From NCBI GenBank assembly GCA_964030785.1, contig OZ034968.1, positions 38,609,186-38,673,185 of the forward strand: a stretch of 64,000 bases of DNA, given 5' to 3'. Of the stretch, positions 20,893-34,904 are shown piece after piece. Each line of letters begins with the position of its first letter. Position 1 is the first letter of the stretch. The DNA is from Siderastrea siderea (taxonomy: Eukaryota > Cnidaria > Anthozoa > Scleractinia > Rhizangiidae). Below the pieces are notes generated by a model. That model worked only from the letters and a program-made list of their open reading frames with translations. It was not told the DNA's origin and made no database searches. A program made the position numbers and the translations under genes.

Positions 20893-23800
20893 GGCTGACA
20901 GAAAATAGTTTCAACAAAGCCCAAAGGTTAGCAACCGAAGAATCTATAATTGCTACCTTACATAAATGGAAAAGTTACGCTGTTTTCGTTAAAATAGATC
21001 AAGATAATCGAGACCTGCGTGCTTTTCATTTGTTCAGATGTCTTGCAGAATTATGTGTTGAGTGTTTAATCTCTATTCACATGAAGATTTCTCCTGAAGC
21101 CCGTGCATCTTAGCGACTAAACGTCGAAAACGTGTTGGTTTAATGTCAATTTATCAGAAATATGATAAGCTTGTTTACTTTTCTATGAATGTTTACTTCG
21201 ATTGAGCCATTACCTTTAAAAACTATTCTATGCCAAAGAAATAATTCTGTCGAGCAAACAACGAAGCAGTTCCTTTTTGCTTTACTAAAAAGAGTTTAGA
21301 ATGCAATGCTATCCATTACTAGGGTCATGGTGAAATTGCAAGTTTACTTCTACTGAGGAGAATACTTTTATTACGTCTATAACTCTAAATCCAAAGAACT
21401 GTTGCCTTTGGTAAGACATACAACCGCTAAGGACATGGTAGGCATGGCTATCATATTTACGGCCTTCACACCGAACTAAGGTCACTTGGTCGTCATCATA
21501 CAACGCCGAATTGAAATTTGGCAATCACATAATAGCCATCAATTGTTTAAAATAGACCGCTTGGAAGGAAACCATCTAGAGGAGTTTACAATGTAGAAAT
21601 TCGGTATCGCAGCATTTCACTCCAGTACTTTGCGTTCGAAGACCCCTCAAATTGGGTAGTTGGGGATGGTTTCTTCCACTGAACTCTTAACCCAAGATTT
21701 CTTGTAAAGAACATACCAAAAGTCTAAGTTAACATTAAACATAAACTTTAACTTAAATTTCAGCGACTGAGGGGAAAAGCGACCTAACGCGAGAACGAAA
21801 GTGAAAGAAAATGGGGACATTGCAGCCCTCTTGCTTGCATGAGAAAATTGCAGCCCTCCCGCTTTCACTTCCTCGCCCTCGGCTCCTTCACGTGCATTCA
21901 AAGCTCCTGCACTTCTTATCCCTTTCTGCGCCTGCAACGCCACCCAATTTTATGTGTCTAGACTGCCATTACTTATGTTACCGGTTCTCCTTACCGACAC
22001 TCTGTACGACTACGCTACACACCATCACAGTATTAAGAAAACCAAGATTCGTAAACTCCATCATTCCGCGCCGTTTTACAGGTAGACTGTCCTTTCCTCG
22101 TTGGTTTGTATGTAGCGGCTTCATGCAACAGCTTCAAGCATGATCTGTCAATCTGCCCACGTTATTCAGCAGATATTTCAACTTGGTGTTTGTACAACTC
22201 GCTTATTTTAATTACTTTTCGTTATTTTGTTTCGTCCGTGCATGTTGACGTTGACTCAGTCTGCGTTTAGCAATTATTCATAATTCTCCTTTGTAGTTTG
22301 TTTCACGCTTGTCAAGTAAAATAAACAATCCGCCACTAAAACAAGTACGTTTTTATCAGAAACATTTGGACACATAAATATGAAATATACGCAAAATAAA
22401 TGTGGTTACCGTAGTAGTAATAACATTCTCCCCTGTGTAAAGTATGATCTTCCTGGTTGATTAACCTGTACATCCATAAATTTAAGTAACTTTTCTTTAC
22501 CCTCCAAAACCTCTTCAATGCCGAGTTCAAAATACCAAATCTTCTACCCTTATTTTCCTTCTAATTTCAATCCTGAAAATTTGATACGAGTGATTTCCAT
22601 GTCTGTCAAGGATAACTCAACCAATGATCAGTCTTAGGGCTGAAGGTTTAAGTGGACGTTTCTGACTCAAAAGTGTTTTGATGATTGGACAAGACTGTGT
22701 CTAATGTCTTGCCTTAAAACAGTATTTATTTATTTAGCTTCGCCTAACAAGAAAACAACACATATACATAAAATTAATAGGCAGGGAGACCATTACAGCC
22801 CAGCCAATTACAGTAACGCCCAGTGTAAAATGTTCGTCCCACTTTATACCTGCTCGACCCAGTTTTGCGACTTTTGGAAGGCTTTAAACAATCCTATATC
22901 ATTGCTGTCCTAGATTTCTACCCTAGGAAATATTGGTGGCATACAGCGAGAAAAGCGCGAAAGTTGGCTTCTATCGGTGACCGTAATTTTCTCTGGTAAC
23001 ATCACCAAAGGGCTGGGTCCCCGGCTATCCAAATATCCCCGACGATCTCTTAGTTGTATTCCAGCCAGTCTTCTTGCTGCCATAAAAATCTACCTGGAGT
23101 TTTGAAATTAATACTCCTCGGTTAAGGAGTCTGTGGCTTTTTTGTTTTTATATGTAAAAGCGGTAATATAAAAATTATTAAAGTATAAAAATTATGGGTA
23201 TTGCCAGTTTGTTTTTCCTCTCCTTCTCCTTTCTATTTCGTTTGATTTTGAGGCCGATTGGAGTAATTACACCATGGTTTGAGCTTCGTTCTGGTCAAAA
23301 TGCAAAAATTTGAGGAGCCACCTTTTCAAAACTCCAGCTAAACTTTTGGGCATGTGCGACAGGATGACAGAACAGAGATGTTTTTGAGTCATGCAGAAAC
23401 TTTTTTTCTTGAAGTGGTCAGTGAGATAACAAAGACACACCAAAGCAACCTGTTTCGTGGTTGTTCATATGCCCTTTATTATTTCTTGCTTTGCGATCAT
23501 GCAAAAGATAGTTAATTTTCTTTTTCGATACTGCTAGTGTTGTGGATATATACAGGAAAGTTATTCCCCCGGCTCAGGTCGGATCATTGACTACTTATCT
23601 CGACCAGATTGACGAACAATTAAAACAGTTGCAGAGTACGTGATGACCTACTGTAGGTGACGTTGTCATGTGTGACCTATTTCACACAACGCTGGCGATT
23701 TTCACTGTAACGTAATTTTATTTAATTTATTTAATTTCAATTTTAGTAAGTTCGCCACAAGTGTAAATTTATGACTACAAGTACAATAACACCTTCCAAA

Positions 23801-24545
23801 GAAAAACGCAGTTAAAGAAGAAAAAGACAGGAGAAAGGAACAGAGCTTTTTTCCACTTGACACGTAACTCCCAAAAGGCCTCAATTATGCGGTGACAGGC
23901 CACATAATTTAAGGGTTTCAAGTTTTTTTTTCTAAATTCTTCTGTCTCCTAATTCCTATAGCAGACTTGAACATAAATAAAAACAAACATCTACTTGCCC
24001 ACAAAGCAATGGAGTCATGTTAGAATGTTGATAAGGAATGCAGAGATGTCCGCCTCACTCTCTCCGCACGCCAGCGTAAACATCTCCACCACGCCACACT
24101 TAAATTAAAAAACACACACGCTTCATCGTTTATGAAATCATTTCATCTACTTTTACTTTTTCTTAATCCACGGCTCGTGGATTGCTAAACACAAAGTTCC
24201 TTTCTTACATTACTTGTCGTAAAGATTCGAAATACACGAGTTATCAATTAATTGATATTTCAACATAAATGAAAATTAATTCTGCCTTTCATCTGGCCGT
24301 CGTTACACACCTGTCCTGTATACTTATTTACATTTTCCCATTGCCATAGCAACAGAACTCCGCAAGATAAAGTACTTGCTGTTTGACAAATTTCTCCGAA
24401 AGTTGAAAACTTTAAAAAATGCAAAAACAATATCACTAATTTTACAATTACAAAACATTCTTTTCAAAGCACAGAAAAAATGGTAAATTCTTATCATTCT
24501 TTCGTTCATTTGTCTGGTTTTCTTTATCTTTTCCTTTTTTGTATC

Positions 24546-24592
24546 ATCATCATCATCATCATCATCATCATTATTATTATTATTATTATTAC
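24546..24592. repeat. (ATC)n-(ATT)n microsatellite
   Basis: Nine ATC units run directly into about seven ATT units. Confidence 0.9.
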
Positions 24593-24854
24593 AAGTGAGA
24601 CCGGAAAACAATATTATAATTATTAGTTAATCATTAGTAATACAGCTCTCATCGAATTAGAACCAGTGTTTCATAAATTTTAAATAAGCCTCTGTTGTAG
24701 GTAATATAAACTTAAATATCTAAGCAATTTAAATGCTTTATTCAATAAGTGATTTGAAACCGGGATACTATAGTGCAATAAGTTTTCTACAGTGTAAGAC
24801 GCTCTCATACTCATATTTTTCTCCTTATATGGTAAAATGATGCTATAGTTGAAT

Positions 24855-24855
24855 A

Positions 24856-24889
<34 letters not shown>

Positions 24890-24899
24890 GGATGAGGAT
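24855..24899. repeat. (GAT)n microsatellite
   Basis: About 12 GAT units ending in GAGGAT variants. Complementary in sequence to the ATC tract 300 bp upstream. Confidence 0.9.
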
Positions 24900-25312
24900 G
24901 TACCTTATTTACTTGTATTAATTCCCCAGGACGTTTAATTAATAGTAGGAAGTAGTGAACCCCCCCCCCCCAAAAAAAAAACCAGGGCATTGCTTTCTTT
25001 CTTGACTGTCCAATAGTGGTAGTTACTCAGAAGGAGTAGCTTACTGGAGTTAATATGAAATATAATTTAAATTACTGTAAAAGCTCTAACAGTCCTGCTC
25101 TCTAATACGCCTTCTTACCTACTACTTGCTAATTACAAATAAATTATTTGCTTACAATTATGTCATGACATTGGGGCTTGAAAATTATTTTATGTTTCGA
25201 CTGATGTCGGGTATTATTTTACTGCCAGAGGAAGATGCGAAGAAGTGCAGCATTATGCATGTAATTACTTACATGTAATTTAGGTGAATCAATTCATTCA
25301 TCTATTTTAAGT

Positions 25313-25379
25313 ACCAATCAGTCAATCAATCAACCACTCAACCAACTGGCTGATAAATCAGTCAATCAGCTAATTAAAA

Positions 25380-25414
<35 letters not shown>

Positions 25415-25451
25415 TAATCAGTCAATCAATAAATCAATAAATCAATCAATC
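25313..25451. repeat. (AATC)n microsatellite
   Basis: Tetranucleotide repeat, purest at 25378-25450, with CAAC and GTCA variants at its left edge. Confidence 0.9.
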
Positions 25452-25547
25452 TGTGACTTCAGTGTTGCCAATGCGAATAACAAATGGTCCAGTAATGACT
25501 AGTGACTTTATTTGATGTACAGATTATGACTCACTCTCTTAATACCC

Positions 25548-26857
25548 TAACCTGCGATCAGGCCGAATTTTAGCATCGCTCTCATATTCTCTTACGTGGG
25601 TCGCTCGCTAAAATAGGGCCTGATACAATCTCTCACAGGAGTTCGTGTCGGCGGCCAAATTTTGGCCGCGGGAATCTCGCAATCTGATTGGCCCTTTAAC
25701 AATAGAGCTGTCAACGGAAGCGAATTGTCTATGAGACTTGCTCACAATTTTCAATCCGACCGCCATGGCCAAGGAACAAGTCTGCCGAGGTAAACGCGTC
25801 GCTCAAAGATATTCTCGTCGTGCTAGGAGAATTGTCATCATTTCTTTCTCTCCTGAGAATGGCGTCTGGTTTGACGCAAGCTGTCTCTCACTCGGAGCAG
25901 AGAAGTACAGCAACAGTGAAGTATGTATCCCATTTTATCGCATCGTGTCTCCAAATTTTCATTTGAAGGCTTTCAGCTAGTATTGAAAATATGAGCAGAG
26001 TAGTGGTTGTTGCCGCGTTTTACGAAACAAAACGAACAGCTCGTATCTTTCGCCAAGAGTGATCAACAAGTCAACCGATAATTCCGTAAACTTAACGATC
26101 AGCTGATGTTTAGTGAGAGCCGCACTCAGCGAGATGCTGTATTTATTTTTACCTAAGTAACAAAGACTTTCAGTTGGAATTGATATCAAAGGATCTGACT
26201 AGGTTTATAATAAATGTTCTTCGTTTTAAAATTCGCTGCTGTTTAGAGATGAAATTCGCTGGTAATCTCAAATATTTATCACTTTTGGAACTAAATTAAA
26301 TTACAAAACATTCGTTTGTTTATAAACGGTTTTATATTGATATCTTTTTTCTAAAGAGTGAAACTGAAGGTATTTCTCTTCATTTCCCAAGGTATTTTAC
26401 GCAGAAAATCGGTGACAAATGCGTAGAGAATATTTCCGGATACAACCTGAAATGAGAAAGCAGCATATTTTGGTACATGACAACCTCGTCGTGTTCTGAA
26501 TTTTCATTCAGTTTCAGCTCAGACAGAGCAACTATGTACAATACCGGAGCGCGTACCTTCAAGTTGTAAATTTGAACGCTAGTGCCAAGGTTTATCGTAG
26601 CCTGTGATTTTCTTATTTTTGCCGACATTTGAGGACTTTTTGCGAATGCCATTACATACACATATGGGAAATTTGCATACCGAGGAGCGTGCAAGCAAAA
26701 CAAATTTTGATTGGCCGTTTTGTTGAATGTCAATCAATCAAAAAAGTGGGCGGCAGACGTTCCGTAGAAGAATTGTATCAGGCTCTATTTTTCGTTTCGC
26801 CCTTCCCGCCGGAATGTTTCACCGAGCGAAACGAAAATAGAGCCTGATCGCAGGTTA
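25548..26857. mobile_element. DNA transposon-like element with TAACCTGCGATCAGGC ends (1.3 kb)
   Basis: The 16-base end TAACCTGCGATCAGGC at 25548 is exactly complemented at 26842-26857. A second subterminal pair (CCTGATACAAT near 25619 and ATTGTATCAGG near 26773) lies inside. A short frame at 25738-25920 (plus), rich in Arg/Ser and followed by a GTATGT donor-like site, has no recognisable domain. No clear target duplication is visible. Non-autonomous, class unknown. Confidence 0.65.
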
Positions 26858-27690
26858 TTACTACCCCAGACCGTGATGGCAGTAGATCTCGAGACTTAAG
26901 TTCTTTTTGGTTTGATAATTTGTCACCAATAAGCATTGTTACTGATTGCCATAATCTGGTACCAAAGAAAAACAAAAGGAATAGCCTCTTCCTAAATCAT
27001 TTCAGAATAGTCTGAAACCTAACAAGCAATGAACTGATAAAAAGGGATCAGCCTGTGGTGAATCAGTCAATCGATATAGTTTTCCCCATAAAGAGAATTC
27101 AATCAAATAGGTCTGACTCTTCATTCCTGGTATAGTAGTGGGGGGGGGGGATACTCCCCCAAAAAAAGATATGGGACAGGGTGTGCTCATCAGATATTTT
27201 GAAGTAGAGCCCTAATAGGTGTACTCCAAGATTCATTCCATTTTCATACATCATCCACTTAGTAGTACTGAGGGGTCAGTCAAACTAATCAATGACATCA
27301 AAATGTTAAACAGAAAAAGACAAAAAAATATATAACCTTATTTCAAAACTGCTCTTCAAATTTTTTATTTGAATTTATAAAGTGTGTCTGGGAATATAGC
27401 TAAAAGTACAAATTTCTTAACCAAACCCTTATAATAAACTGCCATATTTTCCTGACATCAGGTTGATGGAATAAAAACCTGTAAGAAAAACAAAGCAGAT
27501 TTTAATTATCGCGATTACCAATAGTAGGACAGTCAGTGTGCACGCACCAGAGAAAAATGAGAGACTACTCGTAGTCTATGAGAATGGTACCAACTTGGGC
27601 TGGTACGACTTCAGATCGACTCCAAATGCTTACCTCTGTTTACACGAAACGTACGAAACATGAAGCTAGTATAAAATAATTATCATCTTA
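26858..27690. other. Gene-free stretch
   Basis: No exon recognised. A G10 homopolymer lies near 27140. Confidence 0.4.
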
Positions 27691-27969
27691 GGCTGTGTTT
27701 ACACAAGTGATTTCATCTCGAGATGACTTTCATATCGGTGTCTGGTCATTTACCTGTAAGTTTTTACATGGTTTGGAGCTGAAATGGTGTTTACCCGGGA
27801 CGATTTCATCCCGGTGCTGAAGACCAGGATGAAATCGTCCCAGGGTGTACACATTTCAGCTCCAAATCTTGTAAACATTTACAGGTAAATGACCAGACAC
27901 CGCAATGAAAGTCACCCCGGGATGAGATAAAAGTCATCCCAGGATAAAGTCACTCATGTAAACAGGGCC
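27691..27969. mobile_element. TTA-flanked fold-back MITE (279 bp)
   Basis: Almost the whole element is a hairpin. GGCTGTGTTTACACAAGTGA pairs with the right end TCACTCATGTAAACAGGGCC, and the inner arms around ACCAGACACCG and CAGCTCCAAA also pair. TTA lies on both sides (27688-27690 and 27970-27972), as for PIF/Harbinger. Confidence 0.8.
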
Positions 27970-27972
27970 TTA

Positions 27973-29530
27973 GGCTAGTTTAACTCATCACTGCTGCTGA
28001 ACCAATATGAATGACTCAGAACCGTCTGTTACGGTTTGAATTCAGACTGGGGAGCCACTTAAGCATGAACAGGGTTCCAATTGGTCTGAGATATTTGTTT
28101 TGGGTATGCACGTTTAATAAGTGGCGTTGGAGCATTCCAAGCTGTTGGATAATAGATAAACTGGATTTTAAGGATGGGATGGTTGCGGACTATATTAACA
28201 CAAACAGAGTTTAGATTGGTCTCAGGTAAACACTTCATGCCAGTCTGACTTTCAGACCGGTCTCATGTAAACAAAATTGTACCAGTCTGAGTTTGCACCA
28301 GTCTCATGAAATCAGGGCGTTACTGCCCCTGGGTCTCTGAGGATGTTGTTAAAGACTCTCTGTCGACCACAATGCAACGCGCGCCTAAACAGAGGTTTCG
28401 TGGACCACAAAACCCCAAAGTTTTGCATCGGCGTTTGAGGGCTGTGGAAATCTGCCTTCATCGAAGTCATCCTTCCGTAGAATGGATAGAGATTTTCTTA
28501 TGGGGCTATGAAATTTATCAGGGAACTATTGGAGCGGTGTTGATTTAAAAAATGTTTTATTCTTCGGGTCACAAAAGCGACATTCGGACACTCAATGTTT
28601 CGCACAGCTCTCAAAAGACAAGCGAGACCACGCAGAAAGTTTTTATTTATACCTCATATCAGAATAATGTGACTGTGGACGATCCAGTGAGTTCATAGGG
28701 AAAAATAACAGAATTCGTATGGTTATGTGGAACTGAATGTGAGTGAATATCAAACTGACTACAGTAATAAATGTTTCTGTAGATCGGACGTGACTCAGTA
28801 TTCAACAAACCCCGCGGGTGACAAATCGCGGTTTTGCAAACGTTAGTGATAAAATAAAGTAATGTCAATTGCTTTTACTCTACACGCCTTTCGAAATTTT
28901 AAAGAGGGGTATATTAAGATATAAGTGCTGTTGAACATAAATGAATAAGAGAACTCATGACCCGATACACTAAAAACCAAATGCGCTATGTCAATTTGAA
29001 ATATTTCTCTGACTGCGTGACATGTAATGACAGTCAACGATGAATCGTATTTTATTACAGTCATCTGCAAGACTTATAAACCATAAAATTTAGCTCTTTC
29101 TATTGACAAAACGTATACACCTAACAAAGTGAACACCTTCATTTCCTTTCTTGGCTGCTAAAGGGCTCAAATCTAGCCATTTTATCACAATGTTCTCTCT
29201 CCAAAGGAATCAAAACATAAACAAACGCGCGCATTGCATTGTAGTCGACAGAGAGTCTTTAAACATTCTTGAGAGCTGCTCGACTTTAGGCTAAGGGGGT
29301 GTTTACATAATACCAGCATGATTTTCATTCTGGTACAAGTTCCTCCCGATTTCCTCTTGTTTCTCTGTATTTGTTTAATGATTACAGCACAAAATCTCAT
29401 AACTGTACAAGTCATACCTGTGTCACTGTGAGCTTGCCCCAGTAGTGGTACTGGGTCACAATAATCACTGTGGTATGGAAACTCATACATGGTATAACTG
29501 TTTGATTCATTCTGCATTAAGTTTTAACCC
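27973..29530. repeat. Decayed inverted-repeat region
   Basis: A block at 28335-28380 containing AAAGACTCTCTGTCGAC reappears in reverse complement near 29225-29270 (GTCGACAGAGAGTCTTTAAA). The outer flanks also hold GTTTACAT-type words similar to the neighbouring fold-back MITE. It may be a larger decayed fold-back element of about 0.95-1.5 kb; limits uncertain. No gene seen in it. Confidence 0.4.
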
Positions 29531-31432
29531 TTTAACCATCAAGAATAAATCTACATCACCGTGAAAAATGGATTTTGTAACTTACGTGGGTATAAGGTTT
29601 TCATCACCTACCCCAATGGAAGTCTTGATGGAACACTCATGTAAATGTTGTGATTTAATTTTATCCTTGGTTCAACTTTTATTTTCCTTTGTGAGTATTA
29701 GGAATGCCAAATTTTCTTTTTCCGAAAAGGCTGTTTTAGCCACCCAGTCTTCTTCAGTCTTCTGTGTGTTTACAAGACAATATAAAACAGACCATGCTCA
29801 AATTCCACACTACAGAAATTTGTGTTTGTTCTCACACACTTAAAGGCAGATGGTTTAAATATCTGGTATATTTGAATGATTTTAAAACTGCTTAACTGTG
29901 CTTAATTATGTTTGGCTGGGTTCAGAAATTGGAAACAAACACTGCTGTATGCATATTATTGGTTTAATTGTGTTCAACTACCGAACCCAAATTAAACCGA
30001 CCATTGCATTTGATCCAGTTCATTGTACTGAACAGTAAGATAGTACGTAAGCTGCATACCTTCACTGTAAGAAAAGCTGCATCACTGATCACTGCTGACA
30101 TATACATGCCTAGTATAGATAAGAAAGGATCAGTGAAAACAACAACTTCAGGGCTAAAAATTGACAGTCTCCTGGTTGCCAGTAGCAATTTAAAACTGAC
30201 CAGGGCCACTAGGGTTTGTTTTTATTGACATGTGACTCCAGTCTTACTTAGAGTTCTACAGTATGTGGTACTTTTTCCACATAATTATTGGCGAAATCCC
30301 TGGATAAAAGACTTACTTCTCACCCAGGTTGGGAGGGGTCTATTCAAGTAAATATGGTTTTAAATTTTTTGATTTAGACTAGAGGATTTTGAAAGCCACT
30401 TTATCTAAATCGCCTGGTCCACTATACTAAGCGAGCAAGTGAAAAGACCCTGGGGACGAGGTTAGAATTCAAGGATACTGGCCCAAGTTGCAATTCAATG
30501 ATTCAAGCACTGAAGTTAATTTTTTACCCTGCAAATTATGGAATAACTTAATCAGTAAAAGTAGAGAATGAGATTTACAAAAAGATTACATCCACCTGCT
30601 TTGAACTCGATTATCTTAAGCATATTTTCCCAAAAGTGATCAACACATAACTTTTAATAAAAGTTTTACATGTACCTAATTCGAAATTTAGATTTGTTTG
30701 TCATCAAATCATGCCAACTATAGCCTTGAACCTTACTTGATCTAACAAAACATTCGTGAGTCATTAGATGTATATAAATAATTTGCAAGCGGTGAAGAAA
30801 AGTCCGGCTAATAAACAAATGGAGTTGGAGATAAAATAAAGTATGTTATGTGTTATGTTATGTTGTTATGAGATGTTTACAACACGTAAGCTTAAATGAT
30901 GCTACACAAAAGAATTTAAGCTTATCTGCCAGTATCAACATTAGGAGAATAGCCTGACCTTCTTGCTTTAAGCAATAGCTGTTTGAAACATTAATTTTAA
31001 CAGCAACGCTGTAATTAAAGTTACTGAAAACATAAAGGATGCGATGCTACACTTTTACTTGGCCAGATTCACAGACGAGTGTACAAAAACTACATCACTT
31101 CATATAACGTTTATTTAAAGACTTACGGAACTTAATAAACTTTAGTTACCAACCTAAGTGTCTATCTTTCGGCTTTTTGCTACCGGAACGAAAATGGCAA
31201 ATTATTTAAGCACTGGACTAACGATAAATATGAAACATTAAACTATAATGATCGATCGGTAAAGCCCTGCTAATATATTAAGCTGTTTACCGAAGACAAT
31301 AAAAAGCTATAATTACACGTACCTGACATGAGCAATGCAGCGAAAAACGAAGTGCTGTCCTCTTTCCGAGAAACCATTAACGATTCTTTAGCAGAAATGG
31401 ACCACAGAAAGCTAAAACTCCTTTTCACCCAT
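29531..31432. other. Gene-free stretch left of the minisatellite
   Basis: No supported exon. An overlapping pair of frames near 29.97-30.2 kb (one per strand) has no recognisable domain and I do not call it. Confidence 0.4.
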
Positions 31433-31449
31433 TTTTCGGTATATACTTC

Positions 31450-34400
31450 ATGGGTGAATGCCACGAGTGCATTGACTACCATCAGTGCATTATGGGTACA
31501 AGTGTGGGTAGTGCATTATGGATATACTTGGCTAACTTGACTAACTTCACTAACTTAGCTTGCTTGGCCTACTTCACTAACTTGGGTTACTTGGCTAACT
31601 TCACTAACTCGGGTTACTTGACTAACTTCACTAACTTGGGTTACTTGGCTAACTTAGCTTGCTTGGCCTGCTTCATTGACTTGGGTTACTTGGCTAACTT
31701 CACTAACTTGGGTTACTTGGATAACTTCACTAACTTAGGTCACTTCGCTAACTTGGCTTCCTTCACTTACTTGAGTTACTTGGATAACTTCGCTAACTTA
31801 GGTCACTTGGCTAACTTGGCTTCCTTCACTTACTTGAGTTACTTAGATAACTTCGCTAACTTAGGTCACTTGGCTAACTTGGCTTCCTTCACTTACTTGC
31901 GCTACTTGGATAACTTCGCTAACTTAGGTCACTTGGCTAACTTGGCTTCCTTCACTTACTTGAGTTACTTGGATAACTTTGGTCAATTGGCTAACTTGGC
32001 TAACTTGGCTTCCTTCACTTACTTGAGTTACTTCGCTAACTTAGATCACTTGGCTAACTTGGCTTCCTTCACTTACTTGCGCTACTTGGATAACTTCGCT
32101 AACTTAGGTTACTTGGCTAACTTGGCTTCCTTCACTTACTTGAGTTACTTGGATAACTTCGCTAACTTAGGTCACTTGGCTAACTTGGCTTCCCTCACTT
32201 ACTTGAGTTACTTAGATAACTTCGCTAACTTAGGTCACTTGGCTAACTTGGCTTCCTTCACTTACTTGCGCTACTTGGATAACTTCGCTAACTTAGGTCA
32301 CTTGGCTAACTTGGCTTCCTTCACTTACTTGAGTTACTTGGATAACTTTGGTCAATTGGCTAACTTGGCTAACTTGGCTTCCTTCACTTACTTGAGTTAC
32401 TTCGCTAACTTAGATCACTTGGCTAACTTAGCTTCCTTCACTTACTTGCGCTACTTGGATAACTTCGCTAACTTAGGTCACTTGGCTAACTTGGCTTCCT
32501 TCACTTACTTGAGTTACTTGGATAACTTTGGTCAATTGGCTAACTTGGCTAACTTGGCTTCCTTCACTTACTTGCGCTACTTGGATAACTTCGCTAACTT
32601 AGGTCACTTGGCTAACTTGGCTTCCTTCACTTACTTGAGTTACTTGGATAACTTTGGTCAATTGGCTAACTTGGCTAACTTGGCTTCCTTCACTTACTTG
32701 AGTTACTTCGCTAACTTAGATCACTTGGCTAACTTGGCTTCCTTCACTTACTTGCGCTACTTGGATAACTTCGCTAACTTAGGTTACTTGGCTAACTTGG
32801 CTTCCTTCACTTACTTGAGTTACTTGGATAACTTCGCTAACTTAGGTCACTTGGCTAACTTGGCTTCCCTCACTTACTTGAGTTACTTAGATAACTTCGC
32901 TAACTTAGGTCACTTGGCTAACTTGGCTTCCTTCACTTACTTGCGCTACTTGGATAACTTCGCTAACTTAGGTCACTTGGCTAACTTGGCTTCCTTCACT
33001 TACTTGAGTTACTTGGATAACTTTGGTCAATTGGCTAACTTGGCTAACTTGGCTTCCTTCACTTACTTGAGTTACTTCGCTAACTTAGATCACTTGGCTA
33101 ACTTAGCTTCCTTCACTTACTTGCGCTACTTGGATAACTTCGCTAACTTAGGTCACTTGGCTAACTTGGCTTCCTTCACTTACTTGAGTTACTTGGATAA
33201 CTTTGGTCAATTGGCTAACTTGGCTAACTTGGCTTCCTTCACTTACTTGCGCTACTTGGATAACTTCGCTAACTTAGGTCACTTGGCTAACTTGGCTTCC
33301 TTCACTTACTTGAGTTACTTGGATAACTTTGGTCAATTGGCTAACTTGGCTAACTTGGCTTCCTTCACTTACTTGAGTTACTTCGCTAACTTAGATCACT
33401 TGGCTAACTTGGCTTCCTTCACTTACTTGCGCTACTTGGATAACTTCGCTAACTTAGGTCACTTGGCTAACTTGGCTTCCTTCACTTACTTGAGTTACTT
33501 GGATAACTTTGGTCACTTGGCTAACTTGGCTAACTTGGCTTCCTTCACTTACTTGAGTTACTTCGCTAACTTAGGTCACTTGGCTAACTTGGCTTCCTTC
33601 ACTTACTTGAGTTACTTGGATAACTTCGCTAACTTTGGTCACTTGGCTAACTTGGCTTCCTTCACTTACTTGCGCTACTTGGATAACTTCGCTAACTTAG
33701 GTCACTTGGCTAACTTGGCTTCCTTCACTTACTTGAGTTACTTGGATAACTTCGCTAACTTAGGTCACTTGGCTAACTTGGCTTCCTTCACTTACTTGAG
33801 TTACTTGGATAACTTTGGTCAATTGGCTAACTTGGCTAACTTGGCTTCCTTCACTTACTTGACTTACTTCGCTAACTTAGATCACTTGGCTAACTTGGCT
33901 TCCTTCACTTACTTTCGCTACTTGGATAACTTCGCTAACTTAGGTCACTTGGCTAACTTGGCTTCCTTCACTTACTTGAGTTACTTGGATAACTTCGCTA
34001 ACTTAGGTCACTTGGCTAACTTGGCTTCCTTCACTTACTTGAGTTACTTGGATAACTTTGGTCAATTGGCTAACTTGGCTAACTTGGCTTCCTTCACTTA
34101 CTTGAGTTACTTCGCTAACTTAGATCACTTGGCTAACTTGGCTAACTTGGCTTCCTTCACTTACTTGCGCTACTTGGATAACTTCGCTAACTTAGATCAC
34201 TTGGCTAACTTGGCTTCCTTCACTTACTTGAGTTACTTGGATAACTTTGGTCACTTGGCTAACTTGGCTAACTTGGCTAACTTGGCTTCCTTCACTTACT
34301 TGAGTTACTTCGCTAACTTAGGTCACTTGGCTAACTTGGCTTCCTTCACTTACTTGAGTTACTTGGATAACTTTGGTCACTTGGCTAACTTAGCTAACTT

Positions 34401-34701
34401 GGCTTCCTTCACTTACTTGAGTTACTTCGCTAACTTAGGTCACTTGGCTGACTTGGCTTCCTTCACTTACTTGAGTTACTTGGATAACTTCGCTAACTTT
34501 GGTCACTTGGCTAACTTGGCTTCCTTCACTTACTTGCGCTACTTGGATAACTTCGCTAACTTAGGTCACTTGGCTAACTTGGCTTCCTTCACTTACTTGA
34601 GTTACTTGGATAACTTCGCTAACTTAGGTCACTTGGCTAACTTGGCTTCCTTCACTTACTTGAGTTACTTGGATAACTTTGGTTACTTGGCTAAAAAGTA
34701 A
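31450..34701 (+). repeat. 9-bp-based minisatellite with a continuous 1083-codon ORF
   Basis: The DNA is built from 9-mers of the form TTNRNTNAC (e.g. TTGGCTAAC, TTCACTTAC, TTGGATAAC), arranged in higher-order units of seven (63 bp, with 54/72-bp variants) and longer repeats of several hundred bases. Every unit length is a multiple of 3, so one frame stays open from ATG 31450 to TAA 34699-34701. The frame has a unique head of about 28 residues (MGECHECIDYHQCIMG...) and then hundreds of LANLASFTYL / SYLDNFANLGH units, hydrophobic and uncharged except for Asp/His/Arg. I recognise no protein family. The open frame is expected from the period alone, so I treat it as a satellite; translation is possible but unproven. 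The same head occurs inverted at 40 kb. Confidence 0.9.
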
Positions 34702-34904
34702 AAAGAAAATCACTCACAGCTTAAACAAATCGCGTTTGATAGCCAGGGATTAGGGATTATTCTAAAAGGGAACTGTCAGCCTCATAAATACCCGATGGCC
34801 AAAAAAAGTTTCAGTGTGTGAAAGCCCAAAACTCCCATGCTGTATAAAAAATCAGCCGTGTACCCACACACACACTACATTCTTAATCCAGTAAGTGTAT
34901 ACAG

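Larger units (their letters stand above)
20893..25547. other. Gene-poor stretch with microsatellites
   Basis: If CAP gene 1 is intact, its signal-peptide exon should be here on minus, but I see no convincing Met-hydrophobic-donor exon. The rest is AT-rich, with simple repeats near 24.5, 24.9 and 25.4 kb. A C/A homopolymer junction lies at 24961-24980. No other gene seen. Confidence 0.4.

Noticed and set aside
21090..21140. Another hammerhead-like motif (CTGAAG...GTCGAAAAC)
   Set aside because: No clean stem between the boxes and the GAAAC box carries an extra A.
29964..30228. Overlapping frames on both strands with a donor-like site
   Set aside because: No recognisable domain, no acceptor and each strand equally open, as expected by chance.
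31450..34701. Calling the 1083-residue frame a confident structural protein
   Set aside because: A repeat period that is a multiple of three keeps one frame open by itself; no family match or codon evidence.
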